Source: Micromonospora echinospora
Lineage (GTDB): Bacteria; Actinomycetota; Actinomycetes; Mycobacteriales; Micromonosporaceae
Length of the DNA stretch: 64,000 bases
Direction of reading: 5' to 3'
NCBI RefSeq assembly: GCF_900091495.1
Contig: NZ_LT607413.1
Span: forward strand, 4,107,001-4,171,000
The translations under genes were made by a program, and so were the position numbers. Each line of letters begins with the position of its first letter. The first letter of the stretch is position 1. The notes under the pieces are model-generated. The model ran no database searches, had not been told where the DNA came from, and worked only from the letters and a program-made list of their open reading frames with translations. This document shows, one piece after another, positions 17,980-27,179 of the stretch.

Positions 17980-18747
17980 GTGGCAACCGCGCTGGTGATC
18001 GAGAACGACCCGACCGACGACCCCCGACGCCTGGGGGAGTGGCTGACCGAGGCGGGGCTGGAGCTGCGGGTCCTGCGCCCGTACGCCGGTGACGACCTCC
18101 CCGCCGACCTCGACGGGTACGCCGCCCTGGTGGTGCTCGGCGGCGAACAGCAGCCGTACCCGGGGTCGGACGGCACACCCGGCGCGCCCTGGTTCCCGGC
18201 CCTGGAGGGGCTGCTGCGCAAGGCGGTACGCCACCGGGTGCCCACCCTCGGCATCTGCCTCGGCGGCCAGCTCCTCGCCACCGCGCACGCCGGCGAGGTG
18301 GTGCGCAGCCCGTCCGGCCCCGAGGTCGGCCCGTGCGTGGTCGGCAAGCGGGACGCCGCCGAGGCCGACCCGCTCTTCCGGTACGTGCCGCTGATCCCCG
18401 ACGTGATCCAGTGGCACGTCGACGAGATCACCGAGCTGCCCCGGGGCGCGACGCTGCTGGCCGCCTCCACCCGCTACCCGCACCAGGCGTTCCGGATGGG
18501 CGACCGGGCCTGGGGCTTCCAGTTCCACATCGAGTGCGACACCGCCATGATCGCCACCTGGGCCGCCGACTCGGCGCTGCTGGCCCAGCTGGGCTACGAC
18601 CCGGAGGTGGTGGTGGCCGCCTGCGACGCGGTGATGGCCGACATCGAGGAGGTCTGGCAGCCCTTCGCCGCCCGCTTCGCCGCGCTGGCCCTCGGCGAGC
18701 TGGGTGACGAACCGCCCCGGCCCACCCTGCCCCTGCTCGGGCACTGA
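17980..18747 (+). CDS. Class I glutamine amidotransferase-like protein
   Basis: A 255-residue protein of the GuaA-like amidotransferase domain family. The catalytic Cys sits in the nucleophile elbow GICLGGQLLA and the His-Glu pair in WGFQFHIECD. No synthetase domain is attached, so it may be a stand-alone glutaminase or hydrolyse another gamma-glutamyl compound. A TAGCCT box lies 7 nt before the GTG (17980), a leaderless start. It ends 4 bases before glnE and is on the same strand, so the two are probably cotranscribed; a role in glutamine metabolism is plausible but inferred. Confidence 0.85.
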   Translation: MATALVIENDPTDDPRRLGEWLTEAGLELRVLRPYAGDDLPADLDGYAALVVLGGEQQPYPGSDGTPGAPWFPALEGLLRKAVRHRVPTLGICLGGQLLATAHAGEVVRSPSGPEVGPCVVGKRDAAEADPLFRYVPLIPDVIQWHVDEITELPRGATLLAASTRYPHQAFRMGDRAWGFQFHIECDTAMIATWAADSALLAQLGYDPEVVVAACDAVMADIEEVWQPFAARFAALALGELGDEPPRPTLPLLGH

Positions 18748-18751
18748 GCGC

Positions 18752-21733
18752 ATGACCAGATCCACCAGGACCAACCGCCTCGCCCGGTACGGATTCGGCA
18801 GCGGCGACGACGGGAGCGTGCGCGCCGCCGACCTGCTCGGCCCGGACGGCCTCGGCCTCTGGCGGCCCGAGTCGCAGGAACCGGCCGACGCGCCGGCCAC
18901 CGAACTGCTGACCGCGCTGTCCCGGGCCGCCGACCCGGACCTGGCCCTGCGCCAGCTGCACCGGATCGTCGAGGCCGAACGGCGGACCGCCGAGGAGCCG
19001 GCCCTGCTGGCCGCGCTGCACGCCGACCCGGGGCTGCGTCGCCGGCTGGTCGCGGTGCTGGGCGCGTCCTCGGCGCTCGGCGACCACCTCGTCGCCAACC
19101 CGGACCACTGGCGGGTCCTCGCCACCGCCGGCGACGGGCTCGCCCCCACCGCCGACGGGCGGCTCGGCCCGCTCGGCGAGGGCAAACCGATCCCGGCGCT
19201 GCGCGCGGCGTACCGGCTGGCCCTGCTGGGGATCGCGGCGGCCGACCTGACCGGCGGTCGGGCCCTGGAACAGACCATGGCGGCGCTCTCCGCGCTCGCC
19301 GACGCCACCCTCACCGCCGCCTACGACATCGCGGTCGGCGAACTGGCCGAGGGCACGCCGGTGCCCCGCCTGGCCGTGGTGGCGATGGGCAAATGCGGCG
19401 GCGGCGAGCTGAACTACGTCTCCGACGTCGACGTGATCTTCGTGGCCGACGACGACGCCGACCTGACCGTCGCCACCACCATCGCCACCCGGCTGATCCA
19501 CGTCTGCGGACTGGTCGCCTGGCCGGTGGACGCCGCGCTGCGCCCCGAGGGCAACCGGGGGCCGCTGGTGCGGACCCTCGGCAGCCACCTCGCCTACTAC
19601 CGCCGCTGGGCGCGCACCTGGGAGTTCCAGGCACTGCTGAAGGCCCGCCCGGCCGCCGGTGACCTGGCCCTGGCGCAGGAGTGGATCGACCAGCTCGCCC
19701 CGCTGCTGTGGCGGGCCGCCGAACGCCCGGAGGCGGTCTCCGACGTCCGCGCGATGCGTCGCAAGATCATCGAGAACATCCCGCCGAAGGAACTGGAACG
19801 CGAGATCAAGCGCGGTCCGGGCGGGCTGCGGGACATCGAGTTCGCCGTGCAGCTGCTGCAACTGGTGCACGGCCGGGGCGACGAGTCGCTGCGCGAACCG
19901 GGCACCATCCCGGCGCTGCGCGCGCTGGTCGCCGGCGGCTACGTGGGCCGCGCCGACGGCGAGGGGCTGCTGCGCGGGTACCGCTTCCTGCGCGGCGTCG
20001 AACACCGTCTCCAGCTCCAGGGCCTGCGCCGCACCCACACCGTGCCGGCCGAACCGGCCGGGCTGCGCTGGCTCGCCGCCGCGCTCGACTACACCGCCAC
20101 GCCGGGACGCAGCGCCGTCGAGGCGTTCCGCGCCGACTGGGTCACCCACGCCACCGAGGTACGCCGGCTGCACGCCAAGCTGCTCTACCGGCCGCTGCTG
20201 GAGTCGGTGGCCCGGGTCCCCGCCGACGGACTGCGGCTGACCCCGGAGGCCGCCCGGAACCGGCTGGAGATCCTCGGCTTCGCCGACCCGGCCGGGGCGC
20301 TACGCCACCTCCAGGCCCTCACCGGCGGGGTGAGTCGCACCGCCGCCATCCAGCGCACCCTGCTGCCGGTGCTGCTCAGCGAATTCGCCGACGCCCCGGA
20401 ACCGGACCGGGGGCTGCTCAACTACCGCCAGGTCTCCGACAAACTCGGCAGCACCCCGTGGTACCTGCGGGTGCTGCGCGACGAGGGCCCGGTGGCCCGC
20501 CGGCTGGCCCGGGTGCTGTCGCTGTCCCGGTACGCCACCGACCTGCTCTCCCGGGAACCGGAGGCGCTGCGGCTGCTGGCCGAGGAGAGCGAGCTGACCC
20601 CGCGCCCCCGCGAGGTGCTCTGCGAGGGCTTCACCGCGGCGGCGGCCCGGCACACCGACCCGGTGGAGGCCACCCGCGCGGTCCGCGCGCTGCGTCGCCG
20701 CGAACTGGTCCGGCTCGCCTGCGCCGACGTGCTCAGCCGGGCCGGCTCGCTCGCCCCGAAGGCGGCCCGGCAGACCCCGCCGGACGTCAGCGCCGTCGGC
20801 GCGGCCCTGGCCGCGGTCACCGACGCCACCCTCGCCGCCGCGCTGCGCATTGCCCGGGCCGCCCGGCCGGACGTGCCCGGACTCCGGTTCGCGGTGATCG
20901 GCATGGGTCGCCTCGGCGGGTACGAGTCGAACTATCTCTCCGACGCCGACGTCCTCTTCGTCTACGACGCCCCGCCCGGGGTGCAGGAGAGCGCCGCCAG
21001 CGCCGCCGCGCGCGGCATCGCCGAGGAACTGCGGCGGCTGCTCGGCATGCCCGCGCCCGACCCGGCCCTCGGGGTGGACGCCGACCTGCGCCCGGAGGGG
21101 CGGCAGGGCCCGCTGGTCCGCAGCCTCGCCGCCTACGCCCAGTACTACGCCCGCTGGTCGCGGGTCTGGGAGGCGCAGGCGCTGCTGCGGGCCCGGTTCG
21201 TCTGCGGCGACGCCGACCTCGGCGGCGAGTTCGAGGAGATGATCGAGCCGGTGCGTCACCCGGCCGACGGGCTCACCCGGGAACAGGTCGTCGAGATCCG
21301 GCGCATCAAGGCCCGGGTGGAGACCGAACGGCTGCCCCGGGGCGCGGACCCGGCCACCCACACCAAGCTCGGTCGGGGCGGGCTCGCCGACGTCGAGTGG
21401 GCGGTGCAACTGCTCCAGCTCCGGTACGCCGGCCGGCATCCGGAACTGCGCGGCACGCGTACCCTCGGGGCGCTGGCCGCCGCCCGCGACGCCGGACTGG
21501 TCGACCCGGCCGACGCCGCCGCGATGGCCGCCGGCTGGACGACGGCCGCGCAGGTCCGCAACGCGCTGATGCTGGTCCGGGGCCGGGACGGCGACCAGCT
21601 GCCCCGGCACGGCGTGGAACTGGCCGGGGTCGTGCAACTGCTCGGCGCGGACGACCCGGGCGAGTTCCTCGACGAGTACCTCCGCACCGCCCGGCGCTGC
21701 CGCACCGCCATGGAACACGTCCTCGATGCCTGA
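18752..21733 (+). CDS. glnE: Bifunctional glutamine synthetase adenylyltransferase/deadenylylase
   Basis: A 993-residue protein with two nucleotidyltransferase domains, as expected for GlnE. The N-terminal (deadenylylating) domain has MGKCGGGELNYVSDVDVIF near residue 212; the C-terminal (adenylylating) domain has GMGRLGGYESNYLSDADVLF near residue 715; the Asp-x-Asp pairs bind metal. IKRGPGGLRDIEFAVQLLQL and KLGRGGLADVEWAVQLLQL are the matching second blocks. It modifies a tyrosine on GlnA1, encoded 3.4 kb downstream. The gene overlaps the next one by 8 bases. Its position between glnA2 and glnA1 is conserved in actinobacteria. Confidence 0.97.
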   Translation: MTRSTRTNRLARYGFGSGDDGSVRAADLLGPDGLGLWRPESQEPADAPATELLTALSRAADPDLALRQLHRIVEAERRTAEEPALLAALHADPGLRRRLVAVLGASSALGDHLVANPDHWRVLATAGDGLAPTADGRLGPLGEGKPIPALRAAYRLALLGIAAADLTGGRALEQTMAALSALADATLTAAYDIAVGELAEGTPVPRLAVVAMGKCGGGELNYVSDVDVIFVADDDADLTVATTIATRLIHVCGLVAWPVDAALRPEGNRGPLVRTLGSHLAYYRRWARTWEFQALLKARPAAGDLALAQEWIDQLAPLLWRAAERPEAVSDVRAMRRKIIENIPPKELEREIKRGPGGLRDIEFAVQLLQLVHGRGDESLREPGTIPALRALVAGGYVGRADGEGLLRGYRFLRGVEHRLQLQGLRRTHTVPAEPAGLRWLAAALDYTATPGRSAVEAFRADWVTHATEVRRLHAKLLYRPLLESVARVPADGLRLTPEAARNRLEILGFADPAGALRHLQALTGGVSRTAAIQRTLLPVLLSEFADAPEPDRGLLNYRQVSDKLGSTPWYLRVLRDEGPVARRLARVLSLSRYATDLLSREPEALRLLAEESELTPRPREVLCEGFTAAAARHTDPVEATRAVRALRRRELVRLACADVLSRAGSLAPKAARQTPPDVSAVGAALAAVTDATLAAALRIARAARPDVPGLRFAVIGMGRLGGYESNYLSDADVLFVYDAPPGVQESAASAAARGIAEELRRLLGMPAPDPALGVDADLRPEGRQGPLVRSLAAYAQYYARWSRVWEAQALLRARFVCGDADLGGEFEEMIEPVRHPADGLTREQVVEIRRIKARVETERLPRGADPATHTKLGRGGLADVEWAVQLLQLRYAGRHPELRGTRTLGALAAARDAGLVDPADAAAMAAGWTTAAQVRNALMLVRGRDGDQLPRHGVELAGVVQLLGADDPGEFLDEYLRTARRCRTAMEHVLDA

Positions 21734-23408
21734 GCCGGTGCCGCACCCGACAGCCACGGCGTCCTCCGCCCGTGTCGCCGCCCCCCGGACGTCGACCGCA
21801 CCGGCCTCCGGCCCCCGGCTGCCGGTCCCGCTGCTGGTCACCGGGGCCGGACTGCTGCTCGCGGTGGTGTTCCTGCTCGCCCCGCCGCTGGGCACCGACC
21901 TGGCCGCCCAGGTCGCCCGCGCCGACTTCGTCGACCGGCACGGCTTCGCGCCCGTCGACCTCGGCTGGTACGGCGGGGTCCACCAGTTCGGCTACAGCCT
22001 GTTCACCGCCGGACTCGGCGCCCTGTTCGGGGTGCGGGTGGTCGGCGCGGTCGCCGCCGTGGCCTCCGCCGCCGCGCTCGGCTGGCTGTTCGTCCGGCAC
22101 CGGGCCCGGCGACCACTGCTGGCCGGGCTGCTCGGCGCGGTGGTGCTGGTCGGCAACCTGGCCAGTGGGCGGATCACCTTCGCCGTCGGGCTGGCCCTCG
22201 GGCTGGCCGCCCTGGTCGCGGTCTCCGCCGACCGGCCGTCCCGCCCGCTGCGACTCACCCTGGCCGCGCTGCTCGCCGCCCTCGCCACCTGGGCCAGCCC
22301 GGTGGCCGGACTCTTCACCGGCGTGGCCGGCGCGGCGCTGCTGCTGGCCGCCCTGCGGCCCGGCACCGGTCCGGGGCGGCCGTTGCCCGGCGGCTGGCGG
22401 ATCGACCGGCCTCTCGGCGAGGCGCTGACGCTCTGCTTCGCGCCGGCCGTCGCGCTCGCCCCGATGGCGGTGCTCTTCGGCAACGGCGGCACCCAGCCGT
22501 ACACCGCCGAGTCGATGCGGATCAACGTGGCGCTGGCCGTGCTGGTGTTCGCGGTGCTGCCCCGGCGACGCCGGGTGCTGCGGACCGGGGCCGCGCTGGC
22601 CGTGTTGCTGCTGGTCGCCGCGTACTACCTGCCCACCCCGATCGGGTCGAACGCGCTGCGGCTGCCGATGCTCTTCGCGCTGCCCGCGCTGGCCGGCTAC
22701 GCGACGCTGCCCACCGGGTGGCTGGCCGCGCTGCTCGCCGCCACCGTGTGGTGGCAGAACCCGGTGATGACCTCCGACCTGGGACGGGCCGGTTCGCCCG
22801 AGTCGTCCGCCGCCTTCTACCGGCCGCTCGCCGACGAACTGGCCCGCCGCGCCCCGGTCGGCCGGGTCGAGGTGGTGCCGCTGCGCGACCACTGGGAGTC
22901 GGCGTACCTGCCGTCGACCGTGCCCCTGGCCCGGGGCTGGGAACGGCAGGTCGACACCGACCGCAACGCGCTGTTCTACCGCACCGGCCTGGACGCCGAC
23001 ACGTACGCCGAGTGGCTGCGTCACACCGCCGTGCAGTACGTCGCGTTCGCCTCGGACAGCGTGCCGGACCGCTGGGCCCGGGAGGAGGCCGACCTGGTCG
23101 CCGGCGGGCTGCCGTACCTGACCGAGGTGTGGCGCGACGACACCTGGCGGCTCTACGCGGTCACCGACCCGACGCCGCTGGTGGCCGCCCCCGGCCGGCT
23201 GGTCGCCTCCGACCCGGGCCAGGTGCGGTTCACCGCCCCGGCGGACGCCGGTGACCTGCTGGTCCGCGTCCGGTGGTCCCGGTGGCTCAGCCTGGAGGGG
23301 CCGGACGGCTGTTTTGCCCGAGGTCCGGACGACTGGGTCACGGTCCGGGTCGACGGTGCGGGGGAGTACCGGCTGACCAGTTCACTGCGCCCCCGGGGAG
23401 GATGCTGA
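21726..23408 (+). CDS. Polytopic membrane protein, possibly GT-C-like
   Basis: A 560-residue protein with about 10 hydrophobic segments between residues 30 and 345, then a soluble C-terminal part of about 200 residues containing LRDHWESAYLPST and YVAFASDSVPDRW. An early extracytoplasmic loop has ADFVDRHGFAPVDLGWYGG, where acidic residues follow the first helix as in GT-C glycosyltransferases. I do not recognise a named family. It overlaps glnE by 8 bases and is followed directly by the MptB-like gene, so it may act in the same envelope glycan or lipoglycan pathway. That link is inference from position. Confidence 0.7.
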   Translation: MPEPVPHPTATASSARVAAPRTSTAPASGPRLPVPLLVTGAGLLLAVVFLLAPPLGTDLAAQVARADFVDRHGFAPVDLGWYGGVHQFGYSLFTAGLGALFGVRVVGAVAAVASAAALGWLFVRHRARRPLLAGLLGAVVLVGNLASGRITFAVGLALGLAALVAVSADRPSRPLRLTLAALLAALATWASPVAGLFTGVAGAALLLAALRPGTGPGRPLPGGWRIDRPLGEALTLCFAPAVALAPMAVLFGNGGTQPYTAESMRINVALAVLVFAVLPRRRRVLRTGAALAVLLLVAAYYLPTPIGSNALRLPMLFALPALAGYATLPTGWLAALLAATVWWQNPVMTSDLGRAGSPESSAAFYRPLADELARRAPVGRVEVVPLRDHWESAYLPSTVPLARGWERQVDTDRNALFYRTGLDADTYAEWLRHTAVQYVAFASDSVPDRWAREEADLVAGGLPYLTEVWRDDTWRLYAVTDPTPLVAAPGRLVASDPGQVRFTAPADAGDLLVRVRWSRWLSLEGPDGCFARGPDDWVTVRVDGAGEYRLTSSLRPRGGC

Positions 23409-25007
23409 GTGACGCCGAGCACCGAGGACGGGGACGGCGCATCCGCCGACCACCTGTCCACCGGTCGGGGTACCGGCCTGTCCGCCGCTCGCGGTACCGT
23501 CCCGCCCGGTGCCGGGCGGCTGCGGCTGGTGCGCTGGGGCGGGCTCGCCGGCGCCGTGCTGCTGGCCGTCGCCTCCTGGCTCGGCGGGGTCTTCCCGGAG
23601 TTCACCGGTGGGGTCAACCCGGTCTCCATCTGGCGCGGCGAGCACGGCCCGGTGCTGCTCACCGCCTGGCTGGCCGGCACCGCCGGACTGGTCGGGGCCT
23701 GGTGGGCGGCCCGGCACGCCGTCCCGTCGACGCGCTGGGCGTACCTCACCGCCGGGTTGTGGACGCTGCCGCTGCTGGTCACCGTGCCGACCGGAAGTCG
23801 CGACGTCTACTCGTACGCCTGCCAGGGCTGGGTGTACGCCTCCGGCGGCGACCCGTACGCCGGCGGGGTGGCCGCCGCCGGTTGCCCCTGGCTGGACGCG
23901 ATCTCCCCGATCTGGCGGGACACCGCCGCCCCGTACGGGCCGGTCTTCGTGCTGCTCGCCGGGGCCGCCGCCGCGCTCGGCGGCTCGCTGCTCGGCACCG
24001 TCGCGCTGCTGCGGGTGGTCGCCGTGCTCGGGGTGCTCCTCGCCGCCGCCTGCCTGCCGGGGCTGGCCCGCGCCGCCGGGGTGCCCGCGCGGCGGGCGGT
24101 CTGGCTGGTGCTGGCCTGCCCACTGGTCGGCGTGCACCTGGTCGCCGGGGCACACAACGACGCGGTGATGGTCGGCCTGCTGCTGGCCGGGCTGCTGCTG
24201 GTGGTCCGGCACCCCGGGCAGCGGCCCCGCCTGCTGTTCGGCGGGGCGCTGCTCGGGCTGGCCGTGGCGGTGAAGGTCACCGCGTTGGTGGTGCTGCCGT
24301 TCGCGGCCCTGGCCGCAGTGGCGGGCATCGTCACCTTCCGGGCGCTGCTGCGCGACGGGCTCTGGGTGGTCGCCGGTGCGGTGACCGCCCTGCTGGCCAC
24401 GTCGGCGGCCTCCGGGCTCGGATTCGGTTGGATCGGCGGGCTGACCCGCAGTGGCGACTCCGAGCAGTGGACGTCCCCACCGACCGCCGTGGGGTTCACC
24501 GTCGACTACGCCGGCGGGCTGCTCGGCCGGGACCCGAACGCGGTGCCGGTGGTCCGGGCGGTCGCGGTGGTGCTGCTCGCGGTGCTGCTGGTCGTGGTCT
24601 GGCTCCGCGCCTGGCAGGGCCTGCGCCGACTCAACGGCGTCCGGCAGCGGGTGGCCCGGCTGGCCGCCGCCCGGCCCCGCGTGGCGCTCGCCGGCGCCGG
24701 ACTGGCCCTGGCCGCCACGGTCGCCCTCGCCCCGGTCTTCCACCCCTGGTACGCCGTCTGGCCGTTGGCGGTGCTGGCGGTGGCTGCCACCCGGACGACC
24801 TGGTTCCTGCTGCCCTGCGCGGTGGCGTCCTTCCTCACCCTGCCCGACGGCACCAACCTGGCCCGCTTCACCAAGGCCCCCGGTGCGATCCTGATGACCG
24901 TCCTGGTGCTCTGGCTGGCCGTGCGCGCCACCCGCTCTTCTGGTGGTAGCAGGGGACCCCTGTTACCGCTTTTTGATGAGCAGGGGTCCCCTGCAACCAC
25001 CTCCTGA
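23409..25007 (+). CDS. mptB: MptB-like alpha-1,6-mannosyltransferase (GT-C)
   Basis: A 532-residue membrane glycosyltransferase with about 12 helices. The blocks VPTGSRDVYSYACQGWVYASG, AAPYGPVFVLLAG and AGAHNDAVMVGLLLAGL, with the acidic pair in the first loop, match the polyprenyl-phosphomannose-dependent MptA/MptB family that elongates the mannan core of lipomannan-type glycolipids. The start is a GTG immediately after the upstream stop codon. The last 20 or so residues (from about SSGGSRGPLLPL) are encoded by an intergenic inverted repeat rather than by conserved sequence, so the ancestral C-terminus probably ended just before it. Confidence 0.78.
   Translation: MTPSTEDGDGASADHLSTGRGTGLSAARGTVPPGAGRLRLVRWGGLAGAVLLAVASWLGGVFPEFTGGVNPVSIWRGEHGPVLLTAWLAGTAGLVGAWWAARHAVPSTRWAYLTAGLWTLPLLVTVPTGSRDVYSYACQGWVYASGGDPYAGGVAAAGCPWLDAISPIWRDTAAPYGPVFVLLAGAAAALGGSLLGTVALLRVVAVLGVLLAAACLPGLARAAGVPARRAVWLVLACPLVGVHLVAGAHNDAVMVGLLLAGLLLVVRHPGQRPRLLFGGALLGLAVAVKVTALVVLPFAALAAVAGIVTFRALLRDGLWVVAGAVTALLATSAASGLGFGWIGGLTRSGDSEQWTSPPTAVGFTVDYAGGLLGRDPNAVPVVRAVAVVLLAVLLVVVWLRAWQGLRRLNGVRQRVARLAAARPRVALAGAGLALAATVALAPVFHPWYAVWPLAVLAVAATRTTWFLLPCAVASFLTLPDGTNLARFTKAPGAILMTVLVLWLAVRATRSSGGSRGPLLPLFDEQGSPATTS
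24942..25002. repeat. Dispersed inverted repeat, copy A (mptB/glnA1 junction)
   Basis: A perfect 14-bp stem, GCAGGGGACCCCTG (24949-24962) with 24981-24994, flanked by GGTGGT/ACCACC outer arms; the loop contains TTACCGCTTTTTGATGAG. It lies between convergent genes, overlapping the 3' end of mptB. Three further copies occur at 34239, 38466 and 44172. Confidence 0.88.
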
Positions 25008-25049
25008 GGCCCGCGACGGCCGACGCACCCCGCCGCCCGGTGTACGGGA

Positions 25050-25077
25050 AAGCCCCCGGGAGCACTCCCGGGGGCTT
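25050..25077 (-). terminator. Intrinsic-type terminator of glnA1
   Basis: A perfect 12-bp stem (AAGCCCCCGGGA, 25050-25061, with 25066-25077) and 4-base loop starts 23 bases after the glnA1 stop. Read on the minus strand it is followed by a short TTTCCC tract. Confidence 0.75.
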
Positions 25078-25099
25078 CCACGACGAGCTGTCGACCGCG

Positions 25100-26524
25100 T
25101 CAGCAGTCGAAGTACATGGCGAACTCGTGCGGGGTCGGGCGCAGGCGCACCGGGTCGACCTCGTTGGCCCGCTTCCACTCCACCCAGGTGGAGATCAGGT
25201 CCGGGGTGAAGACCCCGCCGTCGAGCAGGTAGTCGTGGTCGGCCTCAAGGGCGTCGAGCACCTCGGGCAGCGAGCCCGGGACCTGCTTGACGTCGCCCCA
25301 CTCCTCCGGCGGCAGGTCGTACAGGTCCTTGTCGATCGGCGCCGGCGGCTCGATCTTGCTCTTGATGCCGTCCAGGCCGGCCATCATCATCGCCGAGAAG
25401 GCGAGGTAGACGTTGGCCGACGGGTCCGGCACGCGGAACTCGACCCGCTTGGCCTTCGGGTTGCTGCCGGTGACCGGGATCCGGGTGCAGGCGGAGCGGT
25501 TGCGCTGCGAGTAGACCAGGTTGACCGGGGCCTCGAAGCCCGGCACCAGCCGGCGGTACGAGTTGACCGTCGGGTTGGTGAAGGCCAGCAGCGACGGCGC
25601 GTGGTGCAGCAGACCGCCGATGTACCAGCGGGCGGTGTCCGACAGTCCGGCGTAGCCGGTCTCGTCGTAGAACAGCGGCTCGCCGTTCAGCCAGAGGCTC
25701 TGGTGGGTGTGCATGCCGGAGCCGTTGTCGCCGAAGAGCGGCTTCGGCATGAAGGTCGCGGTCTTGCCGTTGGCCCAGGCCTCGTTCTTCACGATGTACT
25801 TGAAGAGCTGGAGCTGGTCGGCGGCGTGCAGCAGGGTGGAGAACCGGTAGTTGATCTCGGACTGGCCGGCGGTGCCCACCTCGTGGTGCGAGCGCTCCAC
25901 GGTGAAGCCGCTGTCGACCAGCCGGCGCACGATGCTGTCCCGCAGGTCGGCGTAGTGGTCGACCGGCGGCACCGGGAAGTAGCCACCCTTGTACGCGGTC
26001 TTGTAGCCACGGTTGCCACCGGCCTCCTCGCGGCCGGTGTTCCACGCGCCCTCGATCGAGTCGATGTAGTAGAACGACTGGTGCGCGGAGGTCTCGTGGC
26101 GGATCGAGTCGAAGATGTAGAACTCCGCCTCGGCGCCGAAGTACGCGGTGTCGGCGATGCCGCTCGCCGCGAGGTACGCCTCGGCCTTCTTCGCCACGTT
26201 ACGCGGGTCCCGGGAGTACGCCTCACGGGTGAACGGGTCGTGGATGAAGAAGTTCAGCGCGAGGGTCTTCTGCACGCGGAAGGGGTCGATGAAGGCGGTC
26301 GCGACGTCCGGGAGCAGGAGCATGTCCGACTCGTGGATCGCCTGGAAGCCCCGGATCGACGACCCGTCGAAGGCGAGGCCCTCGGTGAAGAATGCGTCGT
26401 CCACGGACTCGACCGGCAGGTTGAAGTGCTGCATCACGCCGGGCAGGTCACAGAACCGTACGTCGACGAACTTCACGTCCTCGTTCTTGAGGTATCGCAG
26501 GAGTTCCTCGGGATTGGCGAACAC
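25100..26524 (-). CDS. glnA1: Glutamine synthetase type I, main enzyme
   Basis: A 474-residue enzyme that makes glutamine from glutamate, ammonia and ATP as a dodecamer. Signature blocks are [67 protein letters not shown] and [13 protein letters not shown]. The adenylylation site is present as Y402 in [11 protein letters not shown], so it should be inactivated by GlnE. The GTG start has an AGGAGG ribosome binding site. Upstream is a GlnR-like operator with exact 6-base spacing, and a hairpin terminator follows, so it is a single-gene unit as in other actinomycetes. Confidence 0.97.
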   Translation of the reverse strand: MFANPEELLRYLKNEDVKFVDVRFCDLPGVMQHFNLPVESVDDAFFTEGLAFDGSSIRGFQAIHESDMLLLPDVATAFIDPFRVQKTLALNFFIHDPFTREAYSRDPRNVAKKAEAYLAASGIADTAYFGAEAEFYIFDSIRHETSAHQSFYYIDSIEGAWNTGREEAGGNRGYKTAYKGGYFPVPPVDHYADLRDSIVRRLVDSGFTVERSHHEVGTAGQSEINYRFSTLLHAADQLQLFKYIVKNEAWANGKTATFMPKPLFGDNGSGMHTHQSLWLNGEPLFYDETGYAGLSDTARWYIGGLLHHAPSLLAFTNPTVNSYRRLVPGFEAPVNLVYSQRNRSACTRIPVTGSNPKAKRVEFRVPDPSANVYLAFSAMMMAGLDGIKSKIEPPAPIDKDLYDLPPEEWGDVKQVPGSLPEVLDALEADHDYLLDGGVFTPDLISTWVEWKRANEVDPVRLRPTPHEFAMYFDC

Positions 26525-26581
26525 ACGTCCTCCTGGCACGTCCACGGGTGGCTGGCTGCTTGGCGACGCTATGGCCGGGGG

Positions 26582-26619
26582 GTTGCTCGGCCATGTCCTT
26601 ACTGTTTCTGCCGTGTTAC
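26582..26619 (-). promoter_or_regulatory. GlnR-like double box upstream of glnA1
   Basis: On the minus strand the elements read GTAAC, 6 bases, GAAAC, 6 bases, GACAT, 6 bases, GCAAC. The first pair matches the GlnR consensus (gTnAC-n6-GaAAC) exactly; the second pair is weaker, but its spacing is exact. A TAGCGT -10 box lies at 26566-26571, so the operator covers the -35 region, which fits activation under nitrogen limitation. Confidence 0.65.
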
Positions 26620-26777
26620 GACCCGCTCTGGCTGCTCTTTCGTGCCGGTGAGGGTCGGTGTGGCGCGCCGTCGAGCCGTTTCTTGTCCCCGATCGGACGA
26701 TACCCACCCGGGCCGTCCGGTAACGCCGATCGACGTCCCCGTCGCCCGGGTTTCCGCCCCGACTAGCCTTGGCTGCT

Positions 26778-27179
26778 GTGAGCATGTCCCACCGCCCGGT
26801 GCCGCCCGCCACCGACCCCGACTTCACCCCGCCCGGTCTGGGCCGCCGCTTCGGCGCGCTGGTGATCGACTGGGTGCTCTGCCTGCTGGTGTCGAACTTC
26901 TTCGCCGACCCGCTGACCGACGGCTGGGCCCCGGTGCTGGTGCTGGTCGTCGAGTACGCCTTCTTCCTCGGCCTCTTCGCCCAGACCCCGGGCATGTACG
27001 TCACCCGGATCCGCTGCCTGTCCTGGACCGACGGGGGCCGGATCGGCATCGGCCGGGCGCTGCTGCGCGGCCTGCTGCTCGCCCTGGTCGTGCCGGCCCT
27101 GATCATGGATGACAAGCGCCGGGGCGTCCACGACCGCCTCGCCGGCTCGGTGATCGCCCCGGCCCCTCGCCCGGCCTAG
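26778..27179 (+). CDS. RDD-family membrane protein
   Basis: A 133-residue protein with three hydrophobic segments. The family signature is present: Arg in [19 protein letters not shown] with Asp in the first helix, and the second half [25 protein letters not shown] ending in [16 protein letters not shown]. Function is unknown. It is divergent from glnA1 and corresponds in position to Rv2219A of M. tuberculosis. I chose the GTG at 26778 since TAGCCT ends 8 nt before it; the ATG at 26784 is the alternative. Its stop codon overlaps that of the convergent gene on the four bases CTAG. Confidence 0.86.
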   Translation: MSMSHRPVPPATDPDFTPPGLGRRFGALVIDWVLCLLVSNFFADPLTDGWAPVLVLVVEYAFFLGLFAQTPGMYVTRIRCLSWTDGGRIGIGRALLRGLLLALVVPALIMDDKRRGVHDRLAGSVIAPAPRPA

